64,000 nt of DNA from Chamaecrista fasciculata. Lineage: Eukaryota; Streptophyta; Magnoliopsida; Fabales; Fabaceae. The stretch spans positions 84,843-148,842 of the forward strand of contig QANZ01029623.1 in NCBI GenBank assembly GCA_003254925.1, in the 5' to 3' direction. Numbering within the stretch: the first letter of the stretch is position 1; each line of letters starts with the position of its first letter. Below the pieces are notes generated by a model. The model saw nothing but the letters and a program-made list of their open reading frames with translations. It had not been told where the DNA came from and did not search any database. A program made the position numbers and the translations under genes. Of the stretch, positions 29,857-40,300 are shown one piece after another.

Positions 29857-31757
29857 TATACTTTATAAAGATAACATATTATTTGGGTTCTCCTTTTTTA
29901 CAAATTCAACTATTTGGTCCTTCTAGTTTTTAAATAGACTATTTGGTCCCTCAAAAATTAAAAATGTCAACTCATTAATCCATGTAGCCTATCTTTGTTA
30001 TTAACATTGATTATCTGCAGTTAAATGCACATGTAACACGTTGAATGTCATATATTCAACTATTTGAGACCATCCAGGGTTTAACATTTGAGAATGATTC
30101 AATAGTTTATGTCTTATGAAAGCTTCACGTGTAACTCAAATATTTGGGTGACTCAATTTCAGGTTAGTTTAATTGTGTTTTTAGGTCCGATTTGGTTAGT
30201 TTAAGTGATTAGGATGTCAAAGTAACATTTAACGGTGTCATGTAAGCATTTAACGTCTAATAGTTGACAATTATAATAAATGAGAGACTCCGTAGTCTAT
30301 TTCAATAAATGAGGGGACCAAAAAGTAGGTTTCCTCTAATTTATACGTAGATCTATTTAATTTCTATATATATATATATATTAGTTATTAGTAAAATAGT
30401 GATTCTTTTTTGGCCGAAAGTAAAATAATCAATAATTCATTTTATTTCTTAAAATATGTTATTACAATTACTTTTATTATTTTGTTAAGATAGTAATTTT
30501 ATTATATCTGTTCTAGTAGAGTAGCTGACTTATAGTAATAAAATTCTTTTTTTTCATCAAAATAGAATAATAATAAAAAGTTGAAAACAGAGGAAATGGT
30601 ATTCTTTTCAAGTTAGTAAATTAGGATGCGTTTGCTTTGAAGAAATAATTTTTGTTTTTATTTTTTATTTCTATTTTTTAAACTTCATTTTTATTTTTAA
30701 GTTTTTTTTTTGTAAAGAAAACTTTGGGTGGGGTAAACTTTTTATTTTAAGTTTTCAATATTTAAGAAGTTCATTTTATAAAGTAAAAAATTCATTATTA
30801 TTCATATTTAAATTATGTTAATTTAAATAATTATAATTTTTATATGTTTTCAACTTGAATTACTTAAGTTAACTTTTGGCAAAAAAAAATTATAATTATA
30901 TTAACTTGAATAACTATAATTTTTAAAATTACTTGAGTAGGTCCACAATTTACTTCGTCAATTACTTAATATTCTGTATTCCGAAAGCTTTAAAATAGTG
31001 AAATCCCTTTTGATGGAATTAAAATTAATTCTTCAAGAACTTTATCAATTTCTTAACTTCATCCATAACCTTTTTGAAAAGATACAATTAAAAGGAAAAA
31101 ACGCATGTTCTGTTACGTTGTTTATGTATTTACTTTTAAATGTATTGTTCATCCAAATGAAGGCATATGCAAGTAAGATACACGAGAAGTTTATACATAT
31201 TGTAGGTCATACAATTTCACCAGGTTGGTAACGAAAAAGAAAATATTATTTTAAAGCACAAGTTAAAGTTTCTTAGAGGCCAACGAAAATATTTTCGTTG
31301 CTTTATCCATAATTTACCCATGAATCGTCATTCGTGCCTGCAAAGAGAAACTTCAATACCTTATACCTATTACCTGGTTTAATTTGATCACTGAGGAAAA
31401 GAAAAAGCATATATATATATATATATATATATGTTCTAATAATATATGCTGATCTCACTTGTGTTGTTGTAATGTTGTTAACTTGATCGCCAATTTAGCA
31501 GCATTTTTAAGCGTTGCTAGCTGAAGTGCCATTCCCAAGTTTACATCATTTTCGTCGCCTATAACTGATAAGGAGATCACATTCACAAGTGAGTGAGATT
31601 GTGAGAAAGGCTTGTTATTGAATTCAAAGCAAATGAATTGAGTAGCAAATAAAAATTAGAAGAGAAAACTTGTTATTTCTCCTAAAATTATCATTTAATG
31701 CTTAGATATTGATTATATATTTTTTGATTTAGATATTGAAAATATTATATAAGACTA
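29857..31757. other. AT-rich intergenic DNA
   Basis: Scattered 'ggtccctcaaa' phrases (29910-30320) suggest a decayed inverted-repeat element. T-rich low-complexity DNA at 30610-30960 and (AT)n tracts near 30366 and 31411 follow. Nothing else recognised except the possible exon at 31455-31558. Confidence 0.5.
31455..31558 (-). CDS. possible terminal exon of the OTU gene
   Basis: The minus strand reads GDENDVNLGMALQLATLKNA, then AKLAIKLTTLQQHK and TGA (31455-31457), preceded by possible acceptors ttatcag or ttatag. It is protein-like amid AT-rich DNA and lies downstream of the OTU gene, whose exon 5 runs into a donor without a stop. Its reading phase does not fit the obvious GT donor at 32961. 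It would fit if the intron began at the ATATCC 9 bases earlier (a U12-like site), or if another exon lies between. Uncertain. Confidence 0.3.
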
Positions 31758-31766
31758 TATTTTATA

Positions 31767-32277
31767 GGGCAAATTATATTTTGGTGCCCTGTGGTTTGAC
31801 CTCATTCCACTTTGGTACCATGTGGTTTAAAACATGACACTTCGGTACCCTGAGATATCCATTGGTATCCGTTTGATACCCTGAACAATTTTTCCTTTAG
31901 TTTTGAACGAAATTTAACATGTGAGCTCACTAAAACTCAATTTTGTCTAACATTTTGCCACAAGAAAGATCAAATGCTGCTTTTCGAAACCTAGCTCTGA
32001 ATTCTCTAAAAAAAAAAATTCAGCATCCAAATTCATATCTAGGTTTCGAAAAGCAGCGTTTGATCTTTGTTGTGGCAAAATGTTGGATAAAATTCAGTTT
32101 TAGTGAGCCAACGTGTAGGTCATGTGTCAAATTCTGTCGAAAACTAACGGAAAAATTGTTCAGGGTATCAAAGAGATAACGATGGATACCTCATGATACC
32201 AAAGTGTCAGGTTTTAAACCACATGGTACCAAAGTGGAATAAGGTCAAATCACAGGATACCAAAGTGTAATTTATCT
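31767..32277. mobile_element. Mutator-like MITE, GGTACC arm variant
   Basis: The left end GGGCAAATTATATTTTGG and a right end finishing CAAAGTGTAATTTATCT mirror each other. The arms read 'ccactttggtaccatgtgg' and its reverse. TATTTTATA flanks both sides (31758-31766 and 32278-32286). An inner inverted pair includes 'cgaaacctag' / 'ctaggtttcg'. Its closest relative in the window is the element at 39287-39674. Confidence 0.85.
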
Positions 32278-32286
32278 TATTTTATA

Positions 32287-32728
32287 GGCCAAAGTGCACT
32301 TTTGGTCCCATAACTTTTGTTTAGGTTTCAATTTGGTCCCGTAACTTTTTTTGTTGCACTTTTGGTCCCATATCTTTATAAAAAGTTGCAGATTTGGTCC
32401 CGTATTACTTTTGGTCACATATCTTTTGATCAAGTTGCAGAATTGATCCCATATCTTTGCAAAAAGTTTCACCACCAGTCCTATTTGATAAGAAGATATG
32501 AGACTAATTTCACACATGACCTAAAGATATGAGACTAATTCTGCAACCTGACCAAGAGATATAGGATCAATCCTGCAACACGGCCCCAAGATATGGGACC
32601 AAAAATGCAACATGGGACCAAATCTGCAATTTTAGCAAAAGATATGGGACCAAAAGTGCAACAAAAAAAGTTACGGGACCAAATTGAAACTTTAGCAAAA
32701 GTTATGGAACCAAAAATGCACGTTGGCC
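32287..32728. mobile_element. Mutator-like MITE, GGTCCC arm type, abutting the previous element
   Basis: Tips GGCCAAAGTGCACTTTTGG and its mirror ending AAAATGCACGTTGGCC. The 9-bp flanks TATTTTATA are at 32278-32286 and 32729-32737. The left copy is shared with the neighbouring element, so the same 9-mer appears three times across the pair. Confidence 0.9.
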
Positions 32729-32961
32729 TATTTTATATTTCTAAACAAAAATTAGAGAACAAAATTTATATTTTGGTTTTAGTGCAGTGAGCTACACTCT
32801 AGGTGAGAGGATTCAAGTTCAATCATTAGAGTCAACATTGTTGAGAGGGCATATATATATATATATATATATATATAGATAGATAAAAAAAAACACCCAT
32901 GATTCAAAAAAGAGAAAAAGAAATGTGTGTGTGTGTATAAGTAGAGAATTAGGAATCTTAC

Positions 32962-35900
32962 AATTGGGATATCTCTTGAAGGAGGAGGTGATGAAGTCTT
33001 GAATACATCATAGTGGCCATAACCATCATAGATGACATGAATTGGAGAATCCTTCCCATACTCCTCACCGTATTCTGCAATTACTTTCAAATTCCCTGTT
33101 TTCTTATCTCGCATCACCACTCTTATGGGCATCCTATATAATATACATCCATTTTCAAACCTTATTATTACTATTTGGTTAGTTTGTTACAACTTCATAT
33201 TACATCTTACAAAACCACCTACTTTTTCTGAGAATCTTATTCAATGAAGCTGAAATTTGTGCGACCTACCTATTTCTTTTTTTAAAAAAAATAAATCCAA
33301 CAGAAACTAAAATATTTCTTAAGAGATTTTATTGATTAATGTAATTATAAAAAATAGGGCCAAATAGTCATTTTGGTACTCAAACTATGGATTATTGTTC
33401 ATTTTGGTCCTAAAACTATTTTTTGTTATGTTTTGGTCCTCAAACTTTTGCATAATTTGTTCCACCATTAATTCAAAATGTGGTTGCATATGGAATCTGT
33501 CGTTATTATCAAGTTGGACAATTGAGATTGATTATTTCTTAGAGAAATTCTAACAAAAAAAAAAGCTTACAGAAATGATCATTTTAGCTATATTGGTTAG
33601 AAATCATGATAGAAACAGATAAAATCACATTTTGGATTAACGGTGAAACAAATATAAAAGTTTGAAAACTAAAATAGAATAAAATATAATTTTGGAATCA
33701 AAATAAAATCGATCTCATAGTTTAAGGTCCAAAATGAGGTTTTAATCAAAAAAATAGTATCATGATATTTCATTACTTTATAAAATTATCTTTGAATTGT
33801 TTTATACATTTTCGAATAACCATACAATTTGATCTCTAAAAAATACACGAGTTGAATAAAATTCTAATTTACACATATTAATAATTGAAAGTCATAAAAA
33901 TAATACAACCTAATTCCTTAGACCTATTTTATAAAGACTAATAACTTGTAGAAATAAAATAATCAAAGTCTATTAATTTTAAGATTTCGAATAATTAAAT
34001 AATATAAATTAAACTTTTAAGAATTAAATTATTAATTGAATTAATGTAGAGAAAGCTAATGAAGCTAAAAAATTAATGTTTAGAAAGAAAATGGAAGTTT
34101 AGTTGAAAGTGCTTAACTGTAAAACATGAGAGGACATGAGAAGTTCAGGCTCTCCTCCCCATATGTGAGGCTTTCGCATTTGTTTTGTGTATGTCTCAAA
34201 ATCTCCCTCAAGAAACCTAATTATTACAAAACTAATATCAATTAACTCCTTGAAATTGCACCTTCCACCATTGATTGTTTGGCTGAACTGAAAAAACCAT
34301 CACCGAACTTATATATAAAAGGTTTATATATATAAATATATTAATTTTGATAGATAAATTTCTAAATCTTTTTGTGCGAAATCTCATTGTTGTCATGAAA
34401 AAGAAAAAAAAAAGAGCAAACCAACAATTTGGTCCCTGAAATATTACTGAGTTGACAATTCAATCTTAAAATATTAAAATAAACAATTTAATCCTTTAAA
34501 AAATAAAACGATATATTAATATATTTATTAGCACCTAAGAGAACCAAACGGTATACTCTTTAATCCATAAAAGGACTAACAAACATAATGTTTGGTTTTT
34601 CCAAGGACAAATATAAACTATGTATTTTAATCTTTCAAGAATTGAATTATCAAATTAGTAATCTTTTAATGATCGAGTTGTTAGTTTATTTCATAGACTA
34701 AAAAAGTATATCGTTTGATTATTCTTTCAGGAGTTAAACTATATATTTCAATCTTTCAAGAATTGAATTATCTTTTTTAAAAATTGAATTGTTAGTAGTG
34801 TTTTTTTATGCACGCCCATTAGAGTTCAAGGATTAATATCTCCAAGAACGCTTGAAGACTTGGTATTAATGTCCATAATAATCTGTGTTAAGACTTAAGA
34901 CCTACCTATACGTACAATGTGATAATTCATTTTATGAACAACTCTAACCAAATTTGCTTCTAAAAAATACTTACCATTCAGTCTCTGCTCTCCTCTTGAC
35001 GAATTCATCTACAACCTGAACGATATAAATCATGCATTCTTTTTTAAAAAAATTCAACTATTAAACAATTAAATATAAGTTGGTCCCTAAATTATTTTTT
35101 AATCCCTGAATTTATATTAAATCAATAAATTGGTCCCTAAATAATCAAAATATATATGACTTGATCCTTGAAATATCGCAATTGTCAACAATTTGGTCTT
35201 GAGTCAGATTCAATGACTGAAAAACAAAATTCAATACAAGTTCAAGGACACATTTAGGGACCAAAACGTAAAAATTTGAGGACCAAACTGTTGATAATTG
35301 TAATATTTTTTGGACTAAGTTGTATATTTTAATTATTTAAGGACTAATTCATTAACTAACTCAGTACAAATTCAAAGATCAAAAAGTAGAGTTTTTCCTA
35401 AAAGAAAAAATATGGAGTAAATTAACAATTTGGTGACAATATAAATTCAGGGACTAAATAGTATATCATTTTAATTTTGAAAGATCAAAAAGTATATCAT
35501 TTTAGTCCATCAAGATTAAAGTGATATACTATTTAGTCCTTGAAAGATCAAAAAGGTATACTTTTTAATCCCTAAAAGATTAAAATGATATACTATTTAG
35601 TCCATAAAATGGATTAATATATATACCATTTTGATTTGTCAAGGACTAATAAATTGTACATTTTAATCTTTTTGGGGCTGAGTTGTCAGCTCGGTAATCT
35701 TTTAGGGACCAAATTATTAATTTACTCAAAAATATAATTAAGGAGGTTACTTACTTTGGCTCTAAGATCATCTGCGAGTTGTTTTTGCTGGGCGAGAGTT
35801 GGAGAAGGCTGTCCTGCTCTAAGGCATGCACCATACGCCACTGATCTAAACAGACATCTTCCATCTCCTGGAATTCCTGCACTAATCAATCGAATCATTT

Positions 35901-36097
35901 TCAATTATCTCATAATTATATATTTATATATATATTACCACAAATTTCATATATTCAAACAATATCAAATAATTAAAAATATCAAAATTGTTAAGATTCT
36001 ATCTGAAATTGGAATTATAAAAAGCAAAGAGAAACATACTGATTATAGGAAGGCGAGAAGGGTCGTCCCTTGGATGCGAGTCTTCTGGTTTCGGCAT
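32962..36097 (-). CDS. OTU-domain cysteine protease (deubiquitinase), 3' end unresolved
   Basis: Exons joining in phase: 36097-36040, 35876-35755, 35015-34975, 34216-34118 and 33133-32962 (164 codons). Residues 22-31 read PGDGRCLFRS, holding the catalytic Asp24 and Cys27. VVDEFVKRRAETEWFLEGDF and RKPHIWGGEPELLMSSHVLQ are typical OTU core segments. AEYGEEYGKDSPIHVIYDGY ends in GHYD with the catalytic His147. OTU proteases remove ubiquitin from substrates in the cytosol or nucleus. The catalytic triad looks intact, so the enzyme should be functional. Exon 5 ends at ATT|GTAAGA after SRDIPI with no stop before the donor. Reading through adds low-complexity sequence, so at least one more exon is expected; a candidate is at 31455-31558. 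A MITE sits in the intron after exon 4. Confidence 0.85.
33358..33748. mobile_element. Mutator-like MITE in OTU intron 4
   Basis: The left arm begins GGCCAAATAGTCATTTTGG and the right arm includes 'ccaaaatgaggttttaatca'. The 9-bp flanks AAAAAATAG are at 33349-33357 and 33749-33757. Inner arms repeat 'ttttggtcctaaaact' phrases. Confidence 0.8.
34420..34800. repeat. degenerate 'tttaatctttcaagaattgaa' repeats in an OTU intron
   Basis: Recurrent phrases such as 'attttaatctttcaagaattg' and 'ggtccctgaaatatt' in both orientations suggest a decayed inverted-repeat element. No tips or target duplication found. Confidence 0.45.
35060..35720. repeat. decayed inverted-repeat block in an OTU intron
   Basis: 'ggtccctaaat' and 'gggaccaaa' phrases face each other across the block. 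From 35440 to 35660 there are four to five copies of 'gatatactatttagtcctt' or its complement. Likely one or two eroded MITEs of the GGTCCC class. Confidence 0.5.
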
Positions 36098-36722
36098 AGT
36101 TTTGGAGTTTCGAAATTATGAGACTAAAAACACACAAACTGAGAATTTTTCATATTACTATAAACGAAATTGGTTTAGGAAAAAAAAAAAGGGAGTGAGA
36201 GGAAAAATGAATCACTCACCATTATTAATTTGTGTGTGTTTCTTGGTATTTTGAGCTTGATGGAGTTGATGATGGGTAATTCTATTCATCCAAACTTCAT
36301 CACCTTATAGCTGGCGAATCTGATTCTATTTTCTTTATTCTTCCTTTATTTATTCTTTTTTTTTCCTAATTTATTTTTATTTTATTTTTGTGCAGTTCAA
36401 CTCTTTTCTATCTATTTTATTTGTTTTAATATTTAGTTTAAACATATAATATAGGCAAAATTACATTTTTAGTCTGAGGGTAGATTTTAATATAATAATT
36501 TATCTTAAAAAAAATTATTATCTTTCATGTTCTCATGACCCAAATAATTGAATTGGATCATATTCATGTCTCTCACGTTTCAACTTTAAATGTAACTAGT
36601 TGAAAGGTATAATTTGTTTTCTTACCGTCCCTTTCTCTTTCCCGTTGAAAGTATTACAAACAAGGTTAAATTAAATTCTAAAAAGTGAGTTCAATCATTT
36701 TACGATCAAATGAATTAACGAA
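36098..36722. other. OTU promoter and intergenic DNA
   Basis: AT-rich sequence upstream of the OTU start codon, with T-rich tracts and no further gene. An upstream 5' UTR exon cannot be excluded. Confidence 0.5.
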
Positions 36723-38183
36723 GGCCCAGTTCGTTTCCGTTTTGATTATAATCTGTTTTGATTATAATCAAAATAAACATGTTCGTTTACGTTTTTTTTC
36801 TGATTCAATTATAATCATGATTCTTAAATAATCAAACACACTCAATTACACTTATACCCCTATATATATACCTATAATTACCTATACTTTAATACAATCA
36901 ATCACCCATCACAAAGGGCAAAATGGTCATTTACTTTAATATTGGGCCAGTTTGTAAATACTTATTCTTGTGTTGGGCTAAATTGTTATTTTTCCCAAAT
37001 AATTTAGGATTGAAATTCATATTTTTACCAAATCCAACTCTCTCTCTATCTCTCGTTCCTCTTTTGTTCATCATCAATCTCTTTGTCATTTTGGTAATTT
37101 AACGGCACCTGGGAGTCGGCAACTGAAAGAAGCAACACGTTTTTGGAAACAATTAAGAGAGATTCTTATAATTCCCACTGAATATTTAGCATCTTTCTGA
37201 TATAGTTTCCAACCATATTTAGCATTCTTATAATAAGAATCATGAACATGATTCTCGTCACACCATATGTCAGTACTAGATGAACAATGCCAAACTAACA
37301 TCTCAGATACGAATCAGAAATCAGAAAGTTGAGAACTTTAGGGCAATTCAATGGAAATAGATTAAAATAACAAGCTTATTTTATAACTCCATTTACAACA
37401 CAAGGATCTACAGAAACTGCAAGAGTGAAGTTTCGGAGAGTGAAAGAAGGGAAGTCGAAGGAGGCGGCGGCGGCCAGAACCGCCGTGGGGTTTGGGTTCA
37501 AGAAAGCGAAGACGGCGGCGAAGAGGAAGAAGAAGATGAGCCGAGACCGAATAGTAACTTCTAACGTGGATTGATTTTCATGGCATTCAGGCGAGAGAGA
37601 GAGAGCGAGAGAGAGAGATAGAGAGAGAGAGGAGGAGGATGAATAGAGAGAGAGAGAGAGGAGAGAGATAGATTTATGCCAAATTGGAAAAAAAATTCGG
37701 GTCCGCGTGCGTTAAATTTTTCTCTCTCATCTAATGCGAATCGGTGCACCGATTTGCTTATTCGGTGCACCGATTTGCTTATTCGGTGCACCGGTTTCGT
37801 AGGCAAAAAATGAAACGGTGCACCGATTCGGAAAAACATCCCCCAACCAACTCACAAAAATAATCAAGATTTCACGTTTTTCAAGGCAAACAGTAATATT
37901 TTTGTTTTTTTTCAAAACAACAATCACATCCAAACACACTTTTATTATAATCAAATCACACCTTACTTTTTCTAACTTTTTCTTCCATTTATACCCCTAT
38001 ACAATTTATCAATTTCCTTACTTTTTATCCACCTACCACAATCATTACATACCCATTTTAATAATTTCACACAAATAATCAACAATCATCCAAACACCAC
38101 TACAAAAATAATCAAATTTGATTATAATCAAAACATGATTCTAATCAAAACAAATTCTAAAAAAAACGGAAACGAACTGACCC
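36723..38183. mobile_element. 1.46 kb non-autonomous DNA element with a GC-rich internal patch
   Basis: The left tip GGCCCAGTTCGTTTCCG and a right tip ending CGGAAACGAACTGACCC are inverted repeats, with GAA on both flanks (36720-36722 and 38184-38186). Subterminal regions repeat 'gattataatcaaaa'. The middle (37420-37560) is GC-rich and reads on the plus strand as EAAAARTAVGFGFKKAKTAA, then KRKKKMSRDRIV. This suggests captured host coding sequence of unknown origin. The superfamily is uncertain: a 3-bp duplication suits PIF/Harbinger, but GAA is not its usual target. Confidence 0.65.
37742..37825. repeat. four copies of the palindrome CGGTGCACCG
   Basis: Perfect 10-bp palindromes at 37742, 37763, 37784 and 37816 are separated by 'atttgcttatt' type spacers, giving periods of 21, 21 and 32 bp. 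They lie inside the 1.46 kb element beside a GA-rich tract (37590-37670). Confidence 0.9.
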
Positions 38184-39286
38184 GAAGTTAGCAATATAAT
38201 TTCAAGTCTAAATATTTTGGATTCGACATTTTTATTGAAAAATTATTTCTCTATGTGAATGAGGTAGATGGCAAATGAGATCAATCAAGCCTCAAAGTAG
38301 ATTTGAGTCTGCCAAAAAAATTATAATTATCCAAAGTCAAATCTGATGAAAAACACCCATTAAACTAAAGATAAATTTATTGCAAAATGTGCATTATTTA
38401 CGTGTTCTTTTATCTCTTTAAATTAGTTTAATCCCTGTTTTTTTAACACAATTTCGCCTTCCATTTTTTTTCTCGGCTGAATTTTTATTGACTCCATATA
38501 CTTATCTTAGACACAAAATAGTGTGTACTAAAGACATTTTCGGAGATGATTCTATAATTGCTATTCTATTGGCAAGAATTTTTGTGATAGAATTTAAAGG
38601 ATGGCATATCTGGTTCACATGTTATTAGGAAAAGTTCCATGAAACAATAAGTTCACATGTTACTATAAATCCTCAAAATCCTTTAGTTTAATCTCCTCAA
38701 ATAAGAAATCCTTAAAATTCCATGAAACAATAAGTTTTCTGTAGAATTATGGTTTTTTAAGGATTCAGCATCATATTTTCTGCTTCAATTATCCTTCAAA
38801 TATCAAATATGTGGCCAACCAAGTTGTATTCCCCGGTGAGTTCTCTATTTCAATGGGAAAGTTTATGTTTGCATATCTTTTATAATCTTGGATTCCCTTC
38901 ACAAACCATGTATTGTGTTTTGATATGCATTTAACATTTGCCTATAAGACCCACAGGGGACAAAAAAAAAAGAACCTTAAAACTTGTATAAAGTTATGTT
39001 GTGTATATGTATATATGTTGCATGATTATTAGATTCTAATTATAAGAGGAAATCAATGATTTTGTACTTGAGTAATTTTTTTTTTCTCATTCTAGGTGAT
39101 GAAAACATTTTTTTTTTTGGGTTTCTAAATGATCATTCTATTTGGTATATTTCTCTCTAATAGTAAATAAATAGTTATGTTAACCCTTAATTCAGGGCTT
39201 GTTGGCCAAAAAACACCCTTAATTCAGGGCTTGGGCTTGTTTAAGTGACATTTTTTTTGTCACACCAGTATAGCTTATATAAATTT
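38184..39286. other. intergenic DNA without recognised genes
   Basis: AT-rich sequence. A short duplication occurs near 38640 and 38710 ('ccatgaaacaataagtt') and another near 39190 and 39225 ('cttaattcagggcttg'). No coding evidence. Confidence 0.6.
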
Positions 39287-39674
39287 GAGTAAATTATACT
39301 TTAGTACCCTGTGATTTGACCCTATTTCACTTTGGTACCCTATGGTTTGAAACCTGACACTTTGGTACCTTGTGGTATTTTCATTAACACTTTAGAGCTA
39401 TTTTGTAATTTTAACCATAACAAATTTTACAAAAATTACATATTGACCCCAAAAAAATTTCAAAAAATTATAAATAGGTCCCTGAATACATATTATCTAG
39501 GGACTAAAATGAAAACTTTAAAAAATTTGGGGTCAAAATGTAATTTTTGCAAAATTTGTAATGGTTAAAATTACAAAATAACTCTCCCAACGGTACTAAA
39601 GTGTTAATGGAGAATACCACAAGATACTAAAGTGTCAGGTTTCAAACCACAGGGTACCAAAGTGTAATTTACTC
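39287..39674. mobile_element. Mutator-like MITE, GGTACC arm variant
   Basis: The left tip GAGTAAATTATACTTTAG and right tip ending AAAGTGTAATTTACTC are near-perfect inverted repeats. The exact 9-bp duplication TATAAATTT is at 39278-39286 and 39675-39683. Arms read 'cactttggtaccctatgg' and its reverse. Closely related to the element at 31767-32277. Confidence 0.9.
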
Positions 39675-39683
39675 TATAAATTT

Positions 39684-39863
39684 TCATTTTTTTTTCGTAG
39701 AAAAAACTGTGGAGGGGAACTTCACAATCCCGACACTGGGAGCAACTAGGGTATGGTGCCTCCCTAGGGGATGTTCTCCGCAAGGATTCGAGCCCGAGAC
39801 CTATGGTCCTTCGGCACCTCGAGAGCCTTAACAGTCCTAGCATGCTTCCACTAGGCGAAATCC
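39684..39863 (-). mobile_element. tRNA-derived SINE
   Basis: On the minus strand the element starts near GTGGATTTCGCCTAGTGG, which holds a pol III A box (TCGCCTAGTGG). A B box, GGCTCGAATCC, follows about 60 bases later. The body has the 'gggattgtgaagttcccctcc' block common in plant SINEs. It ends in a T run, then CTACG and an A-rich tail at the left end. It abuts the right target duplication of the preceding MITE. Confidence 0.75.
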
Positions 39864-40300
39864 ACTTAGAGTAGTTTATTACTTATTAGTTATTCAGTTT
39901 TGATGGTCATATTTCTCTTATTTCAAGTTCGAACGAACGAATACCAAGGTATAAATTACTTTTGATGAGTACTTTCAAAATAAAACAAATAAAGTTGATC
40001 AAAATGTCAAATATCTCTTATTTCAAGTCTAAATACATTTCAGAACTAATTGTTAACTCTTGAAAGATTTTTTTCTTTGTTTAATTGAGTCTGTAACTTC
40101 AAATCGCACCCTGAAAGTAATTTGGAACAAATTTGAGAAATTAAGGAAAGATTTAGTACCAATTAGAAACAAACAAGACCTTTTAGACCAATTTGGAATC
40201 TACCCTATATATTAGGGACTAATTTGAGGTTTTACCACGAAATAAGATAAAATGTTCTCTTTCTTTTCTTCTGATTTTGATTATTGGGCAGAAATCAGCA
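39864..40300. other. 5' flank of the gene at 40301
   Basis: AT-rich promoter-side sequence. A tttgattattgggcag motif ending at 40291 could be an acceptor for a 5' UTR intron just before the start codon. Confidence 0.4.

Noticed and set aside
32790..32860. Second SINE or tRNA-like sequence ('gaggattcaagttcaatc')
   Set aside because: A weak B-box-like phrase with no matching A box. Not enough to call.
32779..32961. In-frame extension of OTU exon 5 past SRDIPI
   Set aside because: It reads through a consensus GTAAGA donor into TH repeats and an (AT)n tract, so it is intron.
37561..37839. Ser/Leu-rich frame as a gene
   Set aside because: It is mostly a GA microsatellite and the palindrome repeat inside a transposon.
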